A stretch of DNA of 64,000 nucleotides from Siphonodentalium dalli (taxonomy: Eukaryota > Mollusca > Scaphopoda > Gadilida > Siphonodentaliidae): NCBI GenBank assembly GCA_032622095.1, contig CP136067.1, forward strand, positions 49,269,899 to 49,333,898, read 5' to 3'. The translations under genes and the position numbers were made by a program. Positions 58,892 through 64,000 of this stretch are shown in pieces (position 1 is the first letter of the stretch; every line of letters starts with the position of its first letter). The notes below the pieces were generated by a model. It ran no database searches and was not told the origin of the DNA. It worked only from the letters and a program-made list of their open reading frames with translations.

Positions 58892-61800
58892 GGAAGAGCA
58901 GCGTCGATGCGCATGACAACGTGTTAGATTTCCTGTTCAGAAGTGTTTAGTCGCATGTTTGGAAGTGAGATAACAGTTTGTGAGTGAAATTCAGCCCAGG
59001 AACTGTCAACTATATTGTTTACAACTTATCAACTATGTCAGCAATTTGATCAGTCGGTGGTTTGCTGAAGATGAATAACGATCAATGGGGGATCACGAAC
59101 CTCACGAAGGCCCACAAAATATACTAACACTGACACGGCGCTTTTTTTTTATCTTCTGAAGAAACATCTGGACCTAACTTTTCTAAATTCTATGAATTGA
59201 ACAGATCTGTCTCGGGCACATATAGTCCGGACAATGTACGTAACGTATGTTACCACCAATGTGATGAGAATTCAACAATCGTATGCGACCTACCAACTTC
59301 AATATGATACTCTTTATTCCGGCCTCCACGGTGAAGAGCAGTGAGGTTTTTTAATTGTATCTTTTTTCTATTCACAAATTCGTGGAAAGTATATATAAAC
59401 AGCAAAAACCCAAATGTAAAAGACAAACCCAAATCTAAAAGTCAATTAGCACATATCAGCGCGGAACGGGTGTTGTAACTTAATAGGTACACATTATTAA
59501 CAGATCCTGTTTTGTGTAGACATAATTTTAAACATACCATATTGTAGATAGTTGAAAGTATTGAGTGTTTATGAATATGCGTTTTCTACTGCAACAAAAT
59601 GAAATAGAACTGACAAGTTAAGACGGGGCACCATTTTATTAACTACGTGCACATATCACGTGACTTCAGTTGAGCTTGGCTTACCATATTGTGCAAGTGA
59701 TTGAATTTCAACCGACAAAGAGTCACTTCGTAATATGTCCCTAGCCCATAAGCGCGACTGGTTGCGTTTTCTCGCCTGATAGTGTGAAAGTCTGACCCCT
59801 TTATTACTCACCGGAACTAACTTATATGTTTCGTCGTTAACATTATCACTCCGCGAGGAGCTTATCACTCAGATGGGAGCTTTACGAATGTGACAAGTTT
59901 GAAGAATTCGTTTCGCTTTTTTTTTCAACTCAGGTTTTGCCCCCAAATTATCCGTAGTAATGGTCACTTCTATACCATTCCAGTGATGTTCGGAAGATCA
60001 ATATACACGTAGGTCGATAAATACAACAATGCGGACTTTATATGCCAACGGAAGACGTGGACCCTATGTCAAGGAGTTCTATAAATATATATAGGGGCAC
60101 CCTTTTGCATTATTATTCAGCGACCGCTGGGCAGATTTAGCTGATATTTGGTATGGTGATAGAACAGCTACATGCATAGCGTGGATTTCGTCCACCCATT
60201 TTCACCAGAGTTATGGCCCTTTTTTTACTTAGAAAATTAAATTTTTCTCTTGTTTTTTTGGGTTTCCAGATGATAGCGTGAGCTTTGGTGGTACGATTGC
60301 AAACTTAAATCCCATAGTTTTGTGGACCAGTTATATGAAAATACATGTCAAGTGCGAAAATGCCACGCGACAGCGTACCTCTTGTTACATACAGCCGACT
60401 AAGGGTATGTTCTAAGAGCTGGAAAACTTCGCAATTGGTCTTATATTTATGTGGTGCGTGTTGGAAAGGGATGAAGCACTATGAATTTAGTTTTTAGTAG
60501 GACCCTCTTTTGTGAATTCGGTATGCACCACGTGACCAGAATGAGCTTGTATTATCAGATTGAGTAACGGATTGAATTTCATCAGCCAGCAAAGAGCCAT
60601 TTCCCATATGGCACCAGCCAATGCAGATGTGACAGTCGGCCTTTTCCGATTGGAGGGTGCAATAAGCCGGTCCTTTAAAGGACAGATAATTTTGGCCAGA
60701 TGCTAAGTGAACAGTCAATATAGTTTAGTTATATGTGTTATTATATTACCACACACATTTGGAATTTATTAGTGTCGAGATCCTTTTTTCGCCACGAAGA
60801 TTAGAAGGCCCCTACCTGGTCACTATACCACGGGTTCCTGTCAGATTAGTCATAAAACAAAAAGTATCTATATATTAGACTTATATATAGGTAATTTTCG
60901 CAGAAGTGAAGCAAACGCTCTTTATTTGTTGCCTTATCACACATAAACTGGCAAGCAATACTGCTCTTTATTATTCCACCGACATATTTTATTTTCGGAA
61001 ATGGACAGGGGTGTGCGGAAAAGCGAGAACAATTCCACTGTGATTTAAATGGCAACCCAAAATGAACAGTGACAGATTACAATTTAATATACATCCGTTA
61101 TAATTCAAACTATGGACAAACGCCCGTTTTATGAGCATATATAAATACACGATTTGATATCCAATAGTACTTACTATATTGACTGTTCTGATTGCATATT
61201 TTTTGGAGTTTTACTGAGAGTTACAATAAAAACAGTCTAAAACGATTATCTCGATCCTGACCATGAAGCGAGGAAACCATACATGTATCAATTTAATGGA
61301 TCTGGTTGAATTCTCCATATAGTTGACGTGAAGGCCACATAAGAACATGAGAATGAGTAATCGTAACTTACCTTGCGCGCCTGTGTATGAACCGGGAATA
61401 TAGAACTCTAGGCTACCATATAGTTGACGTGAAGGCCACATAAGAACATGCGAATGAGTAATCGTAACTTACCTTGCGCGCCTGTGTATGAGCTGGGAAT
61501 ATAGAACTCTAGGCTACCGAGTACCCCTCGTATTAGCTTACGTTTTGCTGTATATACAGGGTTTCGATTCCTCATAAGGATTTCCCAATATGAAGCCGCT
61601 TAATGAGATAATGTTGTTTCGGCAATAACAAGGTTTCCTATTTCTGGATCTTTAATAATCCTCTTATGGGAATTAAAATCCTCGGGTCCTTCGTCAACAA
61701 ATTCCACAAGCATCACACTTTGACAGTTTGACCAAAACAATATAATTTAGTATTGCTCACTCTTAATGAAATTTCAACACGAGACATTGTCTGGTGTTTG

Positions 61801-62600
61801 ATGTACTTAAAACGGAAGGAACATGTACATATTATGTTATTAGATGCAAGTGGCAACAGGACTTCCGGTCGTGGAGAAAATCACACTCTGGGCTAGACGA
61901 GGTCATGGGTTCGAACTTCGAACAAATACTATAAAACTAAAATTATTGTAATGTGGTTGTTACTTTGGAATTACACATTTTATTATAAAATTATAGCATA
62001 CAAATTTGTATTACGTAATTAGTAAATTCCAAAGTAACACTCACGTTACAATAATTTTGTTTTTATTATGGTAATCAACTGTATTTCTACCAATGTATGT
62101 CTCTCACTGTTGATTTAGTTTCAACATACATGACGAAAACTTCATTAACAACATGCCTCCACGAGAAATGATATTCAACAGATCTTCTGGGACAATATTG
62201 GGCCATGGGTTGAGGGAACTCGCAATGTGCCATTCTCGTCGATAGAGTAGTAACATAAGTTTGACAACAATATTTATTTACAATGTAGCACGTTATGTGA
62301 AACAATATATATTAACAATAATTTAGCGAGCTCTTTACAGCATATACATTTTATAAATAACAATCACAGCTAAGCTTGAAAACAAAACAAATATCTCACA
62401 CACCAAGCAGTTCATATATTGCTACCCAAATGACGTTTTTTTGGGGTGGGGGTGTATTAATAAATAGACCTGTGACTACCCGTCAAGTACGCTGATCAAA
62501 TCTTAAACACTTGGTGCACTGGTGTCTGAGAAATAACATGACAACAAATAACAAATAACAACAAACAACAGAGTAACAACAACTTGATGACGACGAACAG
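58892..62600. other. Full-length spacer between copies V and VI
   Basis: It closely matches 32540-36295, including the paired CGCTCTTTAT module (about 60.92 and 60.96 kb), the 101-bp repeat (about 61316-61517), the exon-like segment (61473-61547) and the hairpin element (about 61940-62060). Its lower-strand end is the presumed 3' untranslated region of copy VI. No gene could be supported. Confidence 0.65.
61940..62060. mobile_element. Short hairpin element (MITE-like), second copy
   Basis: It corresponds to 35628-35747 with the same arms (AAAATTATTGTAATGTGG and its inverse). One base in the loop differs. Inheritance with the spacer duplication explains its presence. Confidence 0.6.
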
Positions 62601-64000
62601 CTAGAATCTCAGCGACCTCTTCCTCTGACCGTTGGACCAGGACTTGGATTTGGCTCGGAAGTGACGTAGCTGAGATGAGTAATCCTGGTGCAGCATAGGT
62701 CGATATGACTGTGGGGTGCAGAGAGTCTGGGAAGAGTAATATATAGCAAATAAGAACACAATAATATTCACAATTTCACGAATTATATGCAGAAGATGTA
62801 CTTGTTCGGGTGCTGAAACACCGTTGCATCGACAGTGAACTACATTTGTTGCAATTACTCAACACATGCGTGTATTAAACGTGAGCTTATTGGTACGATG
62901 TCTTGTCATCATAGTTCGTTAGGTACACGTACAGCGTTGAAACGAATTTCGAAAATGTAGTGAAACAAAACGCACCTGTTTGGATTCGAAGAATTCCTTA
63001 TACCCGCCATGAAGGATATAGATTTCAGGGTAAAACAGGTTCGGGTAATTCTCTGCGTTCATCTCTCTGTCCTTCTGTCGCAGGTGTCTGAGCCTAGAAA
63101 AAATACATTCAGATATAAACCTTGGCTCACGACATAATCATAGCAATAACATATACATGTAGTGAACTGTATTGCTACGTGTATGCTTACATCCGATTAC
63201 AAAGAACTTAATAAAATAATTAAATAATGCTCCAATTTCTCCTTTTAAATTTCATGTTAAACTTAAAGGGGTATACTAAATCCGGCCATATATGGGACCA
63301 TCTGCTTTTATACAGAATATAAGCATATGATTAATGAATTTGAGCCATGAATTAGTCTGAAAGAGTATAATGATAATGAATTTATGACTCCAGGCATGAA
63401 CTCATTATCATAACAATTACCCTGTCAAGGAGATAGTCCCATAAATTGCCGGATTTAGTGTACAGTATACCTTTAAGGTTTGTAAATTAGCCTGTTCCAT
63501 TGATATGTTAATACTTTAATAAACTATGGTTGATATAGAATTGATACTTACATTTTTGGACCGCGTTCAGATGAGAACTCGCAGTGAAAGATGACGATGG
63601 TCCGGTGTTTGAGGGGAGCGTCGCCCAGAAACCTCTTCTCGATCATCGCCTGTGTGTGGAGATTCTCAGCATCCTGAAAATAAGAGGTGACTTAGATACA
63701 GATCCTAAGACAATACAAACACTACACAATTCAACCGCAAAATCGGCCGATAGGAAAACTGATCATTATTCTAACACAAATATAATTTTTACCGGTATTG
63801 TCGATTGTTGGGTGGCTGAATTTAGATTATTGACACAAACCACCATTAAGGGTGATACCATACATCTGAATTGATATTCTGAGCGTGTTACAAATTTTAT
63901 TATTGGACTCATCAACAAACAAAAAAACCATTAAGAAATAAAACTATACGGATATACATGTACAATATGTAATTTCAACATATATATTGATATTTGTTAC
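62601..64000 (-). CDS. cdc25: Cdc25-type phosphatase copy VI, 3' part (continues beyond window)
   Basis: Exon 8 (62601-62726, stop TAG at 62601-62603), exon 7 (62976-63093) and exon 6 (63552-63673) are intact. They keep the GT/AG sites, the split codon between exons 6 and 7 and the catalytic HCEFSSER loop. The protein sequence of these exons matches copy III, and most changes are synonymous. Exon 5 and the 5' exons should lie just beyond 64000, so the integrity of the whole gene cannot be judged. Intron 6 holds the TTAA-flanked MITE (63267-63472). Confidence 0.88.
63267..63472. mobile_element. TTAA-flanked MITE in intron 6 of copy VI
   Basis: It begins AGGGGTATACTAAATCC with TTAA at 63263-63266, and ends at 63472 before TTAA (63473-63476). 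The terminal repeats are slightly decayed compared with 36962-37172 (AGTATACCT instead of AGTACCCCT). It was inherited with the gene duplication. Confidence 0.65.

Overview
This is eukaryotic, intron-rich, AT-rich DNA from an animal, most likely a marine invertebrate. I lean towards a mollusc because of the repeat style: dispersed GTTATGGCCC repeats, TAGGCCTA palindromes and head-to-tail short elements with CA/AT-rich tails. Phylum is inference. No bacterial genes, operons, rRNA or CRISPR were seen.

The backbone is a tandem array of one gene, a Cdc25-type dual-specificity phosphatase, with every copy on the minus strand. The complete repeat unit is about 7.9 kb (for example 32540-40444). It holds a TATA-like promoter and noncoding exon 1, seven coding exons and about 3.7 kb of spacer. 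Copy III (36296-39657) reads as an intact 301-residue protein with catalytic HCEFSSER. Copy VI (62601-64000+) is intact as far as the window shows. Copies I (about 15-17 kb), II (30-32 kb), IV (42.8-50.8 kb) and V (56.3-58.7 kb) have lost 3' exons and/or carry frameshifts. At the left end, positions 1-1624 are the 5' spacer of another copy lying outside the window.

The array has been invaded and rearranged. Positions 1625-13863 are a 6.12-kb segment duplicated head to tail at near identity. It is followed by a palindrome-rich GGTACC repeat cluster and a large hairpin (14476-14838). Positions 18240-29496 are a secondary array of six units. Each unit has a 16-bp minisatellite, a Cdc25 fragment (exon 1, intron 1 and the 5' part of exon 2 including the start codon) and a GC-richer 199-codon ORF of unknown function. 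Short elements with CA-rich tails sit in introns of copy IV (43081-45530 and 47430-49548). A 5'-truncated non-LTR retrotransposon occupies 51049-52873, and an AAGAAAA-rich element (55510-56112) interrupts the remains of copy V.

The six near-identical 199-codon frames, the Cdc25 start codon fused to a minisatellite, and the expansion and decay of a compact Cdc25 family are the most unusual features. Many repeats are almost identical, so collapse or false duplication in the assembly must be kept in mind.
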